Positions 54,830 to 64,000 of a stretch of DNA of 64,000 nt are shown piece after piece. How positions within the stretch are numbered: position 1 is the first letter of the stretch; every line of letters starts with the position of its first letter. Below the pieces are notes generated by a model. It did not search any database, had not been told where the DNA came from, and was given only the letters and a program-made list of their open reading frames with translations. Source of the stretch: Sulfurisphaera tokodaii str. 7 (GTDB lineage Archaea; Thermoproteota; Thermoprotei_A; Sulfolobales; Sulfolobaceae). Location of the stretch: NCBI RefSeq assembly GCF_000011205.1, contig NC_003106.2:620001-684000 (forward strand). Direction: 5' to 3'. Both the position numbers and the translations under genes were made by a program.

Positions 54830-56167
54830 TTATTTGCCATATTTCAATGAAGATTTTACAACTTCATCAAGTTCTTTTCCTTTAGTTTCTGGTACAAATA
54901 ACATTGTTATTAAACTAGATAAAAACGCGATACCAGCATAAACACCTACCATTGCACCTAGGCCTACAATATTGACTAACGATGGGAATAAGGAAATTAC
55001 AGTAGCTGAAGCAAATCTATCAACAGCAACGCTTATTGCCTGTCCAGTTCCTCTAACTTTCGTATAAGTTAACTCTGGAGTTACCATAGCTGAACCAATT
55101 ATTGAAGCTGGTCCTATCGCAGAGAAGAAGTAGTTTAACATGTAAAATGAAAAGCCTAAAAGTGCAGCTTCTCCAACTAATTCTTTCATTGGCTTAAATC
55201 CGAATAAGTAGGGATCTAATAGTAAAAGTGAATACATGACTAACCATAAAGCAACTCCAGCATAACCAATTGTTATCAATATCTTCCTTCCTACTTTATC
55301 AATAAGGTAAATACAAAGTAACTGCCCCGGTATTCCAGCAAAGAATTGTGCAACATAAGTGAAGGTTATTGGTGTTAAACCTAAGTTTGATGCGATTACA
55401 ATAGGTCCGTAAATTGCGAATGTTGAAGAGTAAATATCATATAGTAACCATAGGACTGAAGCAACAATAATAAATGGTAAAGATGCCTTTAGTCTATTTA
55501 TAAACTTCTCCTTATCTACATTTATTCCTAAAAGCAAGCCGTAGTTAGTTTTAATTTTCTGTAATTCATTTTCATCTGGTTTAACTTTCGTTAGAAATTG
55601 TAAGGTTTCTGTGAGTTTTCTTCTTGCCATTATTACTGAAATTGCTGGAATAGCCCCAACTCCTAATACAACCCTCCAAACTAAACTTGAAGGTAGGAAA
55701 ATCGAGGAAATTTGATCTACAAAAGCTGCAAATACTGCTCCCAAACCCCATAACACGGCGAAAGTTATGACCATTAGTTTACCCCTATTTTTAGCCTCAG
55801 CGTTTTCAGCAACGATTATCGGTGATAATACATAATCTGCGCCAATGCCCATTCCTAATAGCAGACGTGAAACAAACAATTCAACATAGTTTTGAGATAT
55901 AGCTTGAGCAATAGCACCTATACTCATTAATGTAACGTCTATTCCATACATTCTTTTCCTTCCTTTAAAATCAGAGAGAATTCCAAAGAGTAATGCAGCT
56001 ATACCGGCACCAAAATACGACCCAGCAACTAATATTCCTTCAGTAACTGAGTTTAGTGATATATAATTTGATATTAAGTATATTGTCAAAGAAAGGGAGT
56101 AAAGATTATAACCATCCGTAAATACTCCCATACCAGAAACTAAAACTGATGTCCAGCTGAGTCTCAT
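54830..56167 (-). CDS. MFS transporter (metabolite:H+ symporter type)
   Basis: 445 residues, 12 helices. [15 protein letters not shown] is the loop 2-3 motif, and [19 protein letters not shown] matches the sugar- or phosphate-symporter subgroup; the C-terminal [12 protein letters not shown] is the family ending. It probably imports organic or phosphate compounds. The ATG at 56167 follows a possible GTG one codon before. Confidence 0.85.
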   Translation of the reverse strand: MRLSWTSVLVSGMGVFTDGYNLYSLSLTIYLISNYISLNSVTEGILVAGSYFGAGIAALLFGILSDFKGRKRMYGIDVTLMSIGAIAQAISQNYVELFVSRLLLGMGIGADYVLSPIIVAENAEAKNRGKLMVITFAVLWGLGAVFAAFVDQISSIFLPSSLVWRVVLGVGAIPAISVIMARRKLTETLQFLTKVKPDENELQKIKTNYGLLLGINVDKEKFINRLKASLPFIIVASVLWLLYDIYSSTFAIYGPIVIASNLGLTPITFTYVAQFFAGIPGQLLCIYLIDKVGRKILITIGYAGVALWLVMYSLLLLDPYLFGFKPMKELVGEAALLGFSFYMLNYFFSAIGPASIIGSAMVTPELTYTKVRGTGQAISVAVDRFASATVISLFPSLVNIVGLGAMVGVYAGIAFLSSLITMLFVPETKGKELDEVVKSSLKYGK

Positions 56168-56290
56168 CACTGAATAAGTAAATACTCGAGTATAAAAATT
56201 TTAATTAAAAATTTGAGGTAAAAGAAAAGTAATTACAGTGATATATAGTCGTTCAATCACCTTTATTATTTTGCAATATTAATTACTCAT

Positions 56291-57703
56291 GTGTTAGTGA
56301 GAAAACCAATAAGGATGTTATCTGGTGTTACAATAGTCTCTGTTATGACTCATCCTCATAGATGTCCTCACGGTAAATGCATATTTTGTCCCGGTGGTGT
56401 AGAATACGGGACTCCACAAAGTTATTATGGTAATGAGCCCACATTAATGAGGGCTATAGAAAACAATTATGATCCATTTTATCAAGTTCATTCTAGGCTA
56501 AAACAATATGAAGCAAATAGCCATATTCCCAGCAAAGTCGAGTTAATAATAATGGGTGGAACTTTTCTTTCTACACCTATTGATTACCAAGAATGGTTCG
56601 TTTCACAAGCACTAGAAGCAATGAATAGGTATCCCTCTGATGAAAAACCTAAATTCGTTTATTTAGAAGACGCACAGTTGAGAAATGAAACAGCAAACGT
56701 AAGATGTGTAGGAATGACTGTTGAAACAAAACCAGATTGGGCTAAGGAATGGCATGCTGATCAAATGTTAAGATTAGGAGTTACTAAAGTGGAATTAGGC
56801 GTGCAAACAGTATATGATGATATATTGAAAAAAACTAATAGAGGGCATACAGTTAAAGACTCAATAGAGGCAACTAGGATTCTAAAGGATGCTGGTTTCA
56901 AAATTGTTTATCACGTTATGTTAGGTTTACCTGGATCAGATCCAGATAAAGATTTAGAAGCTTTTAAAACACTATTTAAAGACCCAGATTTCAGACCAGA
57001 TATGCTAAAGATTTATCCAACTTTAGTTGTTGAAACTGCTCCTTTAGCTGAGCTTTGGAAGAGAGGACTTTATAAACCTTATGATACTGAAACATTAGTT
57101 GAATTAATTTCTGAAATGTACAGATATATTCCCCCATGGGTTAGGGTAATGAGGATACAGAGGGATATTCCAGCAAATATTATTCTTGACGGTAATAAAA
57201 AGGGAAACTTAAGAGAACTAGTAGAGAAGAGGGTAAAAGAAAAGGGAATTAAAAACAATGAAATTAGGTTTAGAGAAGTTGGGATAAGGTGGTTCCATGA
57301 TGGTATTTTACCAAAAGAACCAAAATTAAAGAAGATTGAATATGAAGCAAGTGAAGGTACTGAAGTTTTCCTCTCATTTGAAGATGATGATGGTATCTTA
57401 ATCGGTTATTTGAGATTGAGGTATCCTTCTGATAAAGCTCACAGACCGGAAATTAATTCAAAGACTACTATTGTTAGGGAGTTGCACGTATATGGTCCAG
57501 AAGTCCCAGTTGATATGTTAGATGATTTCTCTTTCCAACATAAGGGTTATGGAAGTAAACTACTAATGGAGGCAGAAAGGATTTCAGTGGATGAATTTGG
57601 TGCTAAAAGGATTTTAGTTCTTTCGGGAATAGGCGCGAGAGAATACTATAGGAAAAAAGGATATTATAAGTACGGTCCTTATATGGCAAAAGACCTAGCG
57701 TAA
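56291..57703 (+). CDS. elp3: Elongator protein 3 (tRNA U34 acetyltransferase, radical SAM)
   Basis: 470 residues. The radical SAM cluster is HRCPHGKCIFCPGG (C25, C30, C33, Cx4Cx2C as in Elp3), and the C-terminus is a GNAT domain (HKGYGSKLLMEAERIS, then YYRKKGYYKYGPYM). Elp3 puts a carboxymethyl or related group on tRNA wobble uridine with acetyl-CoA. GTG start. The archaeal protein acts without the other Elongator subunits. Confidence 0.95.
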   Translation: MLVRKPIRMLSGVTIVSVMTHPHRCPHGKCIFCPGGVEYGTPQSYYGNEPTLMRAIENNYDPFYQVHSRLKQYEANSHIPSKVELIIMGGTFLSTPIDYQEWFVSQALEAMNRYPSDEKPKFVYLEDAQLRNETANVRCVGMTVETKPDWAKEWHADQMLRLGVTKVELGVQTVYDDILKKTNRGHTVKDSIEATRILKDAGFKIVYHVMLGLPGSDPDKDLEAFKTLFKDPDFRPDMLKIYPTLVVETAPLAELWKRGLYKPYDTETLVELISEMYRYIPPWVRVMRIQRDIPANIILDGNKKGNLRELVEKRVKEKGIKNNEIRFREVGIRWFHDGILPKEPKLKKIEYEASEGTEVFLSFEDDDGILIGYLRLRYPSDKAHRPEINSKTTIVRELHVYGPEVPVDMLDDFSFQHKGYGSKLLMEAERISVDEFGAKRILVLSGIGAREYYRKKGYYKYGPYMAKDLA

Positions 57704-58051
57704 AGAGTTGATAATGTTTTCCACAAACAATATTATTTCCTTCGCGTCATCCCTAGAAATGCTTATGAGGGACGAATATCTAAACATAATTCTTATTTGA
57801 TCTAATACTTTTATAATTTTCCTATTCTTTCTAAATTCGCTTATCTTATTATCATGTTTTTCAAGAATTCTTAAAAGTCCATCAAAGTCTAAATACCATG
57901 GTATAGCTACTTCGTGGTTAATTAAGCAAGTAACTAGATATAAGTAAAGAGCTTCTTCAGCTAGTACCGTTGCGATATCATAAAAACCATGTTCAAAATT
58001 AAGCTTAGATGCATTTAAGTACTCTAGTGCCTTATTTCTATGTTCTTCCAT
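57695..58051 (-). CDS. Orphan HEPN-like protein
   Basis: 118 residues. YLNASKLNFEHGFYDIATVLAEEALYLYLVTCL (in part) has the HEPN helix-1/2 design, and the later helix has IRIMFRYSSLISISRDDAKE. No Rx4-6H pair is clear. No MNT gene lies beside it, so this is a HEPN fold with unknown role. The 3' end overlaps elp3 by 9 bases, convergent. Confidence 0.65.
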   Translation of the reverse strand: MEEHRNKALEYLNASKLNFEHGFYDIATVLAEEALYLYLVTCLINHEVAIPWYLDFDGLLRILEKHDNKISEFRKNRKIIKVLDQIRIMFRYSSLISISRDDAKEIILFVENIINSLR

Positions 58052-58063
58052 AAAACTCCCCAG

Positions 58064-58957
58064 CTAGATGTAATCCTCAATTTTCACTTTATTTTCTCCT
58101 TCTCCTTCATTAAGTATTCTGTAAACATTTTTGCATGCTTGTATAAGTGCATTCTTTAATACCCTTTCATTTGCCGTAGCTCCAGCTATGTGAGGTGTTC
58201 CAGTGAAATTCTCTAACTCCCACAGTTTAGAGGTAGAAAAATTCTCCTTTCCATTGACTCTCCAAAAAACATCAGTACCAAACCTTACTCCAGGTTTTTC
58301 CTTCAAAATCCTATATATATCATCTTCTATGACAGTCTCAGCTCTACCTACATTTACAATTATACATTTTTCCTTAACTTTTGATAAAACAGAGTAATTT
58401 AGTATACCTCTAGTCTCTTTATTTAATGGAAGCGTATCAACTATAACATCTGCCCTTCCTATAACTTTTTCAAGATCCTTCAGTGAATATTTTTCATCAT
58501 AATAAGTTCCTTTAAATGATCTTGATACACCAATGACATACATATTAAAACCTAGCTTTGCTATTTTTGCTACTTCAGATCCTATACCACCAGCACCTAG
58601 AATTAGTATTGTAGAATTATTCAAGGGATACGTTTCAACTCTTTTCTTCACTCCAACACCCTTAGCTAATGCTAAAATAAGTGCAAAAGCGTGCTCAGCA
58701 ACTGATATAGAATAAGCCCCCGCATTTGAATACAGTAATTGATCTTTCTTTAATAGTTCAAAAGGAAAATCATCGACTCCTGCTGAAAAAGTTTGAATTA
58801 TTTTTACTTTTTCAGCTTTAGGTAAAATTTCTCTAGCTTGAGATGGCCAAAGCATTATAATTTCAGCATTTCTTATATCATCTTCTGTAATACCTTCATC
58901 TTTTACTGGGATTAATCTCTTACATTCCTCGGGTAATTTGACTGTAGAAATAATCAT
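58064..58957 (-). CDS. D-2-hydroxyacid dehydrogenase family protein
   Basis: 297 residues. ILILGAGGIGSEVAKIA is the NAD-binding GxGxxG. The catalytic residues are in place: NVGRAETV (Arg), EKPGVRFGTDVFW (Glu) and GTPHIAGATANERV (His). Similar enzymes reduce 2-keto acids, e.g. in the phosphoglycerate or glyoxylate group. The length is short. It starts 13 bases from the HEPN-like gene on the same strand. Confidence 0.88.
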   Translation of the reverse strand: MIISTVKLPEECKRLIPVKDEGITEDDIRNAEIIMLWPSQAREILPKAEKVKIIQTFSAGVDDFPFELLKKDQLLYSNAGAYSISVAEHAFALILALAKGVGVKKRVETYPLNNSTILILGAGGIGSEVAKIAKLGFNMYVIGVSRSFKGTYYDEKYSLKDLEKVIGRADVIVDTLPLNKETRGILNYSVLSKVKEKCIIVNVGRAETVIEDDIYRILKEKPGVRFGTDVFWRVNGKENFSTSKLWELENFTGTPHIAGATANERVLKNALIQACKNVYRILNEGEGENKVKIEDYI

Positions 58958-59030
58958 TGTTAATAAATTAGCATAAACATATTTATTTGGAAATAGAACT
59001 TAAAAATTTATAAACTAGAATTATATTCAA

Positions 59031-59063
59031 CGAACATAAGTTCGCTTTATATATTCGTCCGAA
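59031..59063 (+). promoter_or_regulatory. Promoter of the APC permease gene with two palindromes
   Basis: CGAAC-ATAA-GTTCG (59031-59044) precedes a TATA box TTTATATATT (59046-59055), and TTCG-TC-CGAA (59054-59063) follows at its right edge. Both palindromes use the same TTCG/CGAA half. The TATA centre is 25 nt before the ATG. A dimeric repressor is a reasonable guess. Confidence 0.5.
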
Positions 59064-59074
59064 AATTAAGACTC

Positions 59075-60604
59075 ATGGCACAAAGGAAATTATTCCTTAG
59101 AGAGAGTTCTGGATTAGTAAAGAATGCTTCTCTCAAAGATTTAGTTATGCTTAACGTAGCTAATATGGGTGCAGGTTTAGCTGTATTTGAGGGTATTTCA
59201 CCTTATGTAGTTCAAGGTTCCTTACTTTGGCTAGCAAGCTTAATAACATTTCTAATAACCTTACCTCTAGTGTTTACTTATACGTACCTACTGTTAAAAA
59301 TGCCAAGAACGGGTGGGGATTATGTTTGGATTTCTAGAAAATTAAACGGAGCTATAGGCTCTATAATGGGTGTCGCATTTGCTTTTAACATGCCACCTTA
59401 CTTTGCCTTATCAGCATTCTTCTCCGTAGCCTCAATTAACTTAGTATTCTTGGAACTAGGAACACTTCAACATATTTCCTCTTTAACATATTTGGCAAAT
59501 AACGTTTTTGTAAACCCTTACGGCGTTTTAACACTTTCACAAGAACTATTGTTTTATGCTTTAGCTGCAATCTCTTTCCTGATAATTATACTCGTCAACA
59601 TATTTAGGCCAAAGTGGGGTTTTACATTAACTACAATTTTAGGAATAATATCTTCACTAACCCTCATAATTGCTATGATTGTTGTAGCGGTTAACATACC
59701 AGACTTTCATCAGAGAATACCGCAATTTTTAATAACTTTTAACATAACTGGCACAATAACTCCTTTCCACTTTAGCTTACCAGCAACACTTTACATGGTA
59801 CCATTCTTCATGTCTTATGCATATATCTGGCTTTATGCTGGTCCAGCAGTTGCTGGTGAAGCAAAAGAAGGATCGTTAAAACTTAACTTAATTTTAGGAA
59901 GTGTATTAACCTTCATAATGATAACATTCCCCTTCTTGATCATGGATTTAGCTGCTGGTCCAGCATTTAATTTAGCATATTATCCGTCATTTACTTACAA
60001 CTTCTGGAGTGTTGCAATATATTTAGCATCAAATCCAATACTTCAGTGGATTTTAGGAATCGGTTTAATAGCTTGGAATTACTTCATAATGGCTTTTGGT
60101 GTTGTGGTTTTTGCTAGATATATTTTTGCCTTTTCCTTTGATAGATTATTTCCAGCAATTTTTGCTAAACTTAATAAGTATTCTTCACCAGTTTACGCTC
60201 ATATACTTGATTTAATAGCTACACTAGTTTTCTTGGCTTTACCATTAATTTCTCCAAGCGGTGCTTTAGCACTTTATTCTTATACTCCATTAGCGGTTGC
60301 ATATCTTTTTATCGTATCCTTAGCTGGAATAAAAGTGGGTTTAAATGATAACAATAAGAAACTTTTAGCAATGGGTATAGTTTCTGCTGTAATAATGGCT
60401 ATTGTAGAGGCTGAATTATTAATCCCTAGTAACAATTACTCTTTCAGTGTTGTAACAAGTTCTGGTGTGAATTGGATCGCAACTGCTTATATAATTTCTC
60501 TCGTAGGTTTAGGAGTAATATCGTACTTTTTAGCTAAATATTATAGGATGAAAAAGGAAGGAATAGATATATCACTTATCTACAAAGAAATCCCACCAGA
60601 ATAA
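59075..60604 (+). CDS. APC-family amino acid permease
   Basis: 509 residues with about 12-14 helices. MNKxx-like start is not present; the first helix region [20 protein letters not shown] and [18 protein letters not shown] are the APC marks (helix 1 break, helix 3 start). [24 protein letters not shown] is the helix 6 region. Probably takes up amino acids or amines. Its promoter has two palindromes. Confidence 0.82.
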   Translation: MAQRKLFLRESSGLVKNASLKDLVMLNVANMGAGLAVFEGISPYVVQGSLLWLASLITFLITLPLVFTYTYLLLKMPRTGGDYVWISRKLNGAIGSIMGVAFAFNMPPYFALSAFFSVASINLVFLELGTLQHISSLTYLANNVFVNPYGVLTLSQELLFYALAAISFLIIILVNIFRPKWGFTLTTILGIISSLTLIIAMIVVAVNIPDFHQRIPQFLITFNITGTITPFHFSLPATLYMVPFFMSYAYIWLYAGPAVAGEAKEGSLKLNLILGSVLTFIMITFPFLIMDLAAGPAFNLAYYPSFTYNFWSVAIYLASNPILQWILGIGLIAWNYFIMAFGVVVFARYIFAFSFDRLFPAIFAKLNKYSSPVYAHILDLIATLVFLALPLISPSGALALYSYTPLAVAYLFIVSLAGIKVGLNDNNKKLLAMGIVSAVIMAIVEAELLIPSNNYSFSVVTSSGVNWIATAYIISLVGLGVISYFLAKYYRMKKEGIDISLIYKEIPPE

Positions 60605-60645
60605 GCGAAATTCTTTTTTAAGTATTACTTAACAAAATTAAAATC

Positions 60646-61215
60646 ATGCTAAGTATAACACTTACGGTAAATAAACTTTCAGCATTATCGTATTTATCAA
60701 ATGTGAAGGTACTTGAAAATTTTAAGATAAAAGTACTTAATGAGTACGAAGTTGAGATTGATGACAAAAAATATGATGTAAAAAAGAAGACAAGTCTAAC
60801 AGAGGTTATATATAATTTTGAGAAAAACTCTTTCTTTGGTAAGAAGAATATGCACTTAAAATTCTCCATCTTACCTAGGAAAGACGGAGTAACTATTTCT
60901 ATTGATGGTGACACTAAACTTCTTGAAAGATTTGACGAAAAGAGTTTTATAAATGGTATAATGGTTGAGGATGCAGAAAAAGTAGCATCTTCTAAAACTT
61001 TGATGACTTTAAGGGTAAAAAGAGATGATATAAGCGAAGTTATAAATATGGCATTAAGCAAAAGTATAAATTCTACTTTACTTTTATGGTTATCATCAGA
61101 AAATAAATACGTAAGAATGAAAATTAAGAATGGAGAATTAGTAGAAAAGGTAGGAGAATTCTCTATTCTTGGAGAAAATGTTGACGTTCTGATTAAACAA
61201 CTAGCAGTAACTTAG
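60646..61215 (+). CDS. Hypothetical protein
   Basis: 189 residues, charged and soluble. SITLTVNKLSALSYLSNVKVLENFKIKVL (shortened) begins with a strand and helix, and beta strands follow (KFSILPRKDGVTISIDGD). The end is LSSENKYVRMKIKNGELVEKVGEFSIL. No known motif. It follows the APC permease by 41 bases and may share its mRNA. Confidence 0.45.
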   Translation: MLSITLTVNKLSALSYLSNVKVLENFKIKVLNEYEVEIDDKKYDVKKKTSLTEVIYNFEKNSFFGKKNMHLKFSILPRKDGVTISIDGDTKLLERFDEKSFINGIMVEDAEKVASSKTLMTLRVKRDDISEVINMALSKSINSTLLLWLSSENKYVRMKIKNGELVEKVGEFSILGENVDVLIKQLAVT

Positions 61216-61479
61216 TACATCCCTCCCCACCTCATAAAATTTGTCATTTAAAATGTCTCTATTACCTTTTAAGGAGTTTTTGAAATAAACCATCAATTTT
61301 ATAATCTCAATTATTATTTAATATACTTTCCACAATAATACTTAAAAACTTTTTAATGAGCCATCAATGATATTATACATTATTTATAATTATTGAATTA
61401 AATCGAACGTAATTTTACTATATTGTTTAACAAATCATAAAAAAGGCTAATGAGTTTAGCATGAGTTAAATTTATAAAT

Positions 61480-61704
61480 TCATCTTTTCCACAAAGTTTT
61501 ATCCTTCTCTCTTATTTCAATAACTCTATGTAAAGGAATAACTGTTTCACCATCATTTAAATAAATATAATAGTTGTCTACTCTTTCAATATTTGAAAAG
61601 GGAATTTCACTTGTTCCCTTAACCCTATCTCTAATTACTAAGTAAATCTCACTTACATCCTTACGAGTGTAAAAAATTTTGATAATAGCATCTTTTATTC
61701 GCAT
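61480..61704 (-). CDS. UPF0248/DUF504-family protein
   Basis: 74 residues. [14 protein letters not shown], the central [29 protein letters not shown] and [21 protein letters not shown] match the DUF504 (UPF0248) small archaeal family, typically near 75-85 residues. The function is unknown. It follows the nitroreductase gene by 5 bases on the same strand. Confidence 0.8.
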
Positions 61705-61709
61705 AAATC

Positions 61710-62264
61710 TTAATTCTCCTTAATCCTAATTAGCATATTTCCCCACTTATTTATGAACATCACACTCTCCGGATTTTTCACACTCTTTTCTCTAGGCTTA
61801 TAGTTAGGATCTGGATAGCCGACAGAAAGTAATGTAACTAGGACTTTATTATCTGGTATTCCTAAGATCTCTTTAGCCTTTTTATTTTCATAAGCTGCTA
61901 TCCATCCAACTCCTAAGCCTACTGAATGTGCTGCTAATACAAAATACATAGTAGCATTTACTACATCGACCATCCAAGTTTCTGGACTTATTTCTGGTTC
62001 AGCCACTACAGCTACACCTATAGGTGCTAAAGCTATGTGTGAAGCTCCTTTATGTAGCGTGGAAAGCTTCTTTTTTATCTCCTCATCTATAATAATAATG
62101 AATTTCCAAGGCTCATTATTCATTGAGTTTGGTGCATGGTTTGCTACATATATTAATTGTTTTATTAACTCTAAATCTACGGGCTTTTGCTGAAAACTTC
62201 TCACACTTCTTCTCTTTATTAGAAACTCAAGAATATCGTTCATATTGTTATATTTCAAGTTCAT
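61710..62264 (-). CDS. Nitroreductase-family flavoprotein
   Basis: 184 residues. [15 protein letters not shown] is the N-terminal FMN-binding motif, and [17 protein letters not shown] and [19 protein letters not shown] follow the family. It uses FMN and NAD(P)H to reduce nitro or related compounds. A second ATG seven codons in (before [11 protein letters not shown]) could be the real start. Confidence 0.9.
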
Positions 62265-62313
62265 CTTAAGAATTTAACTAAAGAGTTTTAAACTGAAAAT
62301 CAAATGCTTAAAT

Positions 62314-63243
62314 ATGAATTATACATACAGGCTTGACGAAATTAACCTAAATATGATATCAGTAGTTGGAAGAAAGAGTGCTTACTTAGGAGAACTATAT
62401 AAAATGGGGTTTGATATTCCCCCTGGGTTTGTTATCTCTTCAGCAGGTGTTAATGAAATACTAAAAGATATTCAGCCAGATATAAATTCAATTTTATCAT
62501 CTGTAAATCTAAATAATCAGAGTGATTTAGAAAAGAAAAGTGGGATTATCAGAAGTCTAATCTTAAATTCTAAGATAAGTGAAGAAATAGAAGAGGAAAT
62601 TTTAGAGAGATTTAATTCTTTAAACTCAAGGTACGTAGCAGTGAGAGCTACTGTAACTTCCCCTTTAAGTGGGAGTAGTTTTGCTGGAGAATATGAGACA
62701 GATCTCTTTGTAACAAGAGATAATTTGATACAGAGTATAAAAAGAGTAATAGCTTCTTATTATAGTCCTAGGGCTATAGCGTATAGACTTTTAAGTCAAG
62801 ATAACTCCGGTATGGCAATTCTTATTCAGAATATGATAAATCCTACAGTTGCCGGAACAGCATTTTCATTACATCCCGTGACTGAAGAATCGGATTATGT
62901 GTTTATAGAATCAGCATTTGGCTTAGGGGAAAGCGTTACAAAAGGACTTGTAACACCAGATCAATATATTATAAGTAAAGCTACAAGAAGTTTAGTTTCA
63001 AAGAGAATATCTAAAAAAGTTGTTAAACTCGTTTATGATTATGAAGAAAAAAGAATAAAGACAATTGACATAGAAGATAACTCTGAGAGTTTAAAGGAAA
63101 GAGACGCTATTAAGGTTGCTAATATGACAATTGCTGTAGAAGAAATATTCAAAAGAAATGTAAATATTGAATGGGCCATTGATGGAAATAAGCTCTATTT
63201 ACTAGAAGTCAGAGGTGTGAGAAAAATTTACCCAGAAGTTTAA
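62314..63243 (+). CDS. Stand-alone PEP-synthase ATP-grasp (PPDK N-terminal) domain
   Basis: 309 residues. GRKSAYLGELYKMGFDIPPGFVISS, YVAVRATVTSPLSGSSFAGEYET (both shortened) and ESAFGLGESVTKGLVTPDQYI are the ATP-binding domain of PEP synthase or PPDK. The phospho-His and PEP-binding domains of the usual ~800-residue enzymes are missing, and the frame ends in a normal stop. It could pair with another polypeptide that carries the other domains, or have another role. A winged-helix gene converges on it. Confidence 0.8.
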   Translation: MNYTYRLDEINLNMISVVGRKSAYLGELYKMGFDIPPGFVISSAGVNEILKDIQPDINSILSSVNLNNQSDLEKKSGIIRSLILNSKISEEIEEEILERFNSLNSRYVAVRATVTSPLSGSSFAGEYETDLFVTRDNLIQSIKRVIASYYSPRAIAYRLLSQDNSGMAILIQNMINPTVAGTAFSLHPVTEESDYVFIESAFGLGESVTKGLVTPDQYIISKATRSLVSKRISKKVVKLVYDYEEKRIKTIDIEDNSESLKERDAIKVANMTIAVEEIFKRNVNIEWAIDGNKLYLLEVRGVRKIYPEV

Positions 63244-63246
63244 TCT

Positions 63247-63477
63247 TTAACTTATTTTATAACATTCTTCAATTTCAGTTAAAGCATAAAGTCTTTCTCT
63301 AGCATCTTCTAAGCAAGGTAAAACTTTTATAAGTCCCATTTCTTTCAACTCTTTTAGTGCATAACGTAAAGTTCTAGTTGAAAGTCCAGTTATTTCTTTC
63401 AACTCCTTAAACTTAACAATTTTACGATTAGATATTACTTCAAGAACGAGTTTAGTTGAAGGGGAAAGTCTTTTCAT
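63247..63477 (-). CDS. Small winged-helix DNA-binding protein
   Basis: 76 residues from the ATG at 63477 (a TTG lies one codon earlier). LVLEVISNRKIVKFKELKEITGLSTRTLRYALKELKEMGLIKVLPCL (shortened) is a winged-helix core with the recognition helix TRTLRYALKEL. A transcription regulator, target unknown. It lies tail to tail with the PEP-synthase-like gene. Confidence 0.75.
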   Translation of the reverse strand: MKRLSPSTKLVLEVISNRKIVKFKELKEITGLSTRTLRYALKELKEMGLIKVLPCLEDARERLYALTEIEECYKIS

Positions 63478-63550
63478 CAAAAAGATTTTTGTAAAATTTT
63501 ATCTTAAAACTTTTGATAGATGCAAGAAAATTGAATCATTTATTAATGTT

Positions 63551-63660
63551 TATAGTGTTGTGACTATAGTACTTATACAAGGTATATAAAAACATTATCT
63601 TAGCATCTACTCTCTATAGAGATTAATTAATAAACTTAGACTATACCATGACGACACCAG
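63551..63660. repeat. Possible decayed MITE
   Basis: TATAGTGTTGTGA on the left and ATGACGACACCAG on the right are inverted, partial copies of the IS1/MITE ends (CATAGTGTCGTCAT) of 34.3 kb, 110 bp apart, close to the 128 bp of the intact MITE. Several mismatches, and no clear target duplication seen. Confidence 0.35.
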
Positions 63661-63724
63661 ATTAACGTTTTCCTACACTTAAGGAACACTATATCCTTAA
63701 ATGATGTAAGGGGTTTAACACAAT

Positions 63725-63997
63725 TTACTTAATTTTAAATCCATATTCTTTAATATATAATTCTTGATCTATTTCTTCCCACACTATGAAACTATATAAT
63801 TTCCCATGAAAATTATTCTCTATAATATAAAATAGTAACTGAATTAAGATATTGCTTAATGGCCAACTACTCACTATTCCTATTGCTATGCTTAAATTAA
63901 TTGGAATTGGTGCTAAATAAAGGGCTAAAAGAGGAAGTATAATAAGTAAGAAAGTTACAATTTGTGTTGTATTAGACTCCCTCTTTTGTAAACTCAT
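63725..63997 (-). CDS. Small membrane protein
   Basis: 90 residues. Two hydrophobic helices (about residues 13-33 and 34-58) follow a short charged start and precede an acidic, aromatic tail (YSFIVWEEIDQEL). The ATG lies 4 bases from the window end, so upstream signals cannot be seen and the true start might be further on. No family recognised. Confidence 0.45.
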   Translation of the reverse strand: MSLQKRESNTTQIVTFLLIILPLLALYLAPIPINLSIAIGIVSSWPLSNILIQLLFYIIENNFHGKLYSFIVWEEIDQELYIKEYGFKIK

Positions 63998-64000
63998 TTT

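Noticed and set aside
60618-61061. A 147-codon minus-strand frame opposite the 60646-61215 gene
   Set aside because: Ser/Phe/Leu-rich shadow of an A-rich gene. The plus-strand frame has the better start and protein-like composition.

Overview
The window is about 33% G+C and looks like a chromosomal segment of a thermoacidophilic archaeon of the order Sulfolobales. The evidence is a complete Sso7d-family chromatin protein (5288-5482), an Sso10a-type DNA-binding protein, a DoxB-like terminal oxidase subunit, PaREP1-like proteins, DUF929, VapBC and HEPN/MNT modules, IS1- and IS605-type insertion sequences, and TATA boxes about 25-29 nt before many start codons (leaderless transcripts). The Sso7d sequence, as I remember it, best fits Sulfurisphaera (Sulfolobus) tokodaii or a close relative. 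I saw no rRNA, tRNA or CRISPR array.

Layout. 1-7.6 kb: end of a sodium:solute symporter, a winged-helix protein, a cation/proton antiporter, a C/D box guide RNA with both guides matching one stretch of 16S rRNA, a molybdopterin oxidoreductase, Sso7d, an M61 peptidase and a PaREP1-like protein. 8.1-9.6 kb: a frameshifted exported protein with a very skewed A/C-rich coding segment. 10-16.5 kb: an MFS carrier, a TIGR00266 protein, proC, and a four-gene minus-strand operon (flavin disulfide-reductase-like protein, PaREP1-like protein, GlcD-type oxidase, NMN adenylyltransferase). 16.6-25 kb: an exported protein with an ABC-2-like permease, a beta-lactamase-fold protein, a maleate isomerase-like protein, Sso10a, an XdhC-like protein and an ammonium transporter. 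25.3-34 kb: HEPN/MNT pair 1, TldD/TldE, a multidrug carrier, a second maleate isomerase-like protein, a glycerophosphodiesterase and a metallophosphoesterase.

34.3-42.5 kb carries two mobile loci. The first is a 796-bp IS1-family element inserted in the terminal repeat of a related ~128-bp MITE; both target duplications are readable. The second is a tnpA/tnpB element of IS605 type. Between them lie an alpha/beta hydrolase, an FlK-type thioesterase, a binding-protein-like gene with a beta-lactamase-fold gene, terminal oxidase subunit I and a second possible C/D RNA. 42.9-52.6 kb: unknown genes, a beta-carbonic anhydrase-like protein, two tandem CxxC paralogues, an RNA m5C methyltransferase with a TenA-like protein, DUF929, a membrane Ser/Thr kinase, a dihydrolipoamide dehydrogenase-like protein and a methyltransferase. 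53-64 kb: VapBC with a 20-bp palindromic operator, HEPN/MNT pair 2, carriers, Elp3, an orphan HEPN protein, a hydroxyacid dehydrogenase, UPF0248, a nitroreductase and a stand-alone PEP-synthase ATP-grasp domain.

Most of the window is housekeeping, transport and redox metabolism with scattered toxin-antitoxin and transposable modules. I did not find a convincing large undescribed multi-gene system. The strongest new observations are the dual-guide C/D RNA, the IS-in-MITE nesting, the vapB operator, the two maleate isomerase-like paralogues with Arg in place of a catalytic Cys, and the compositionally chimeric frameshifted gene.
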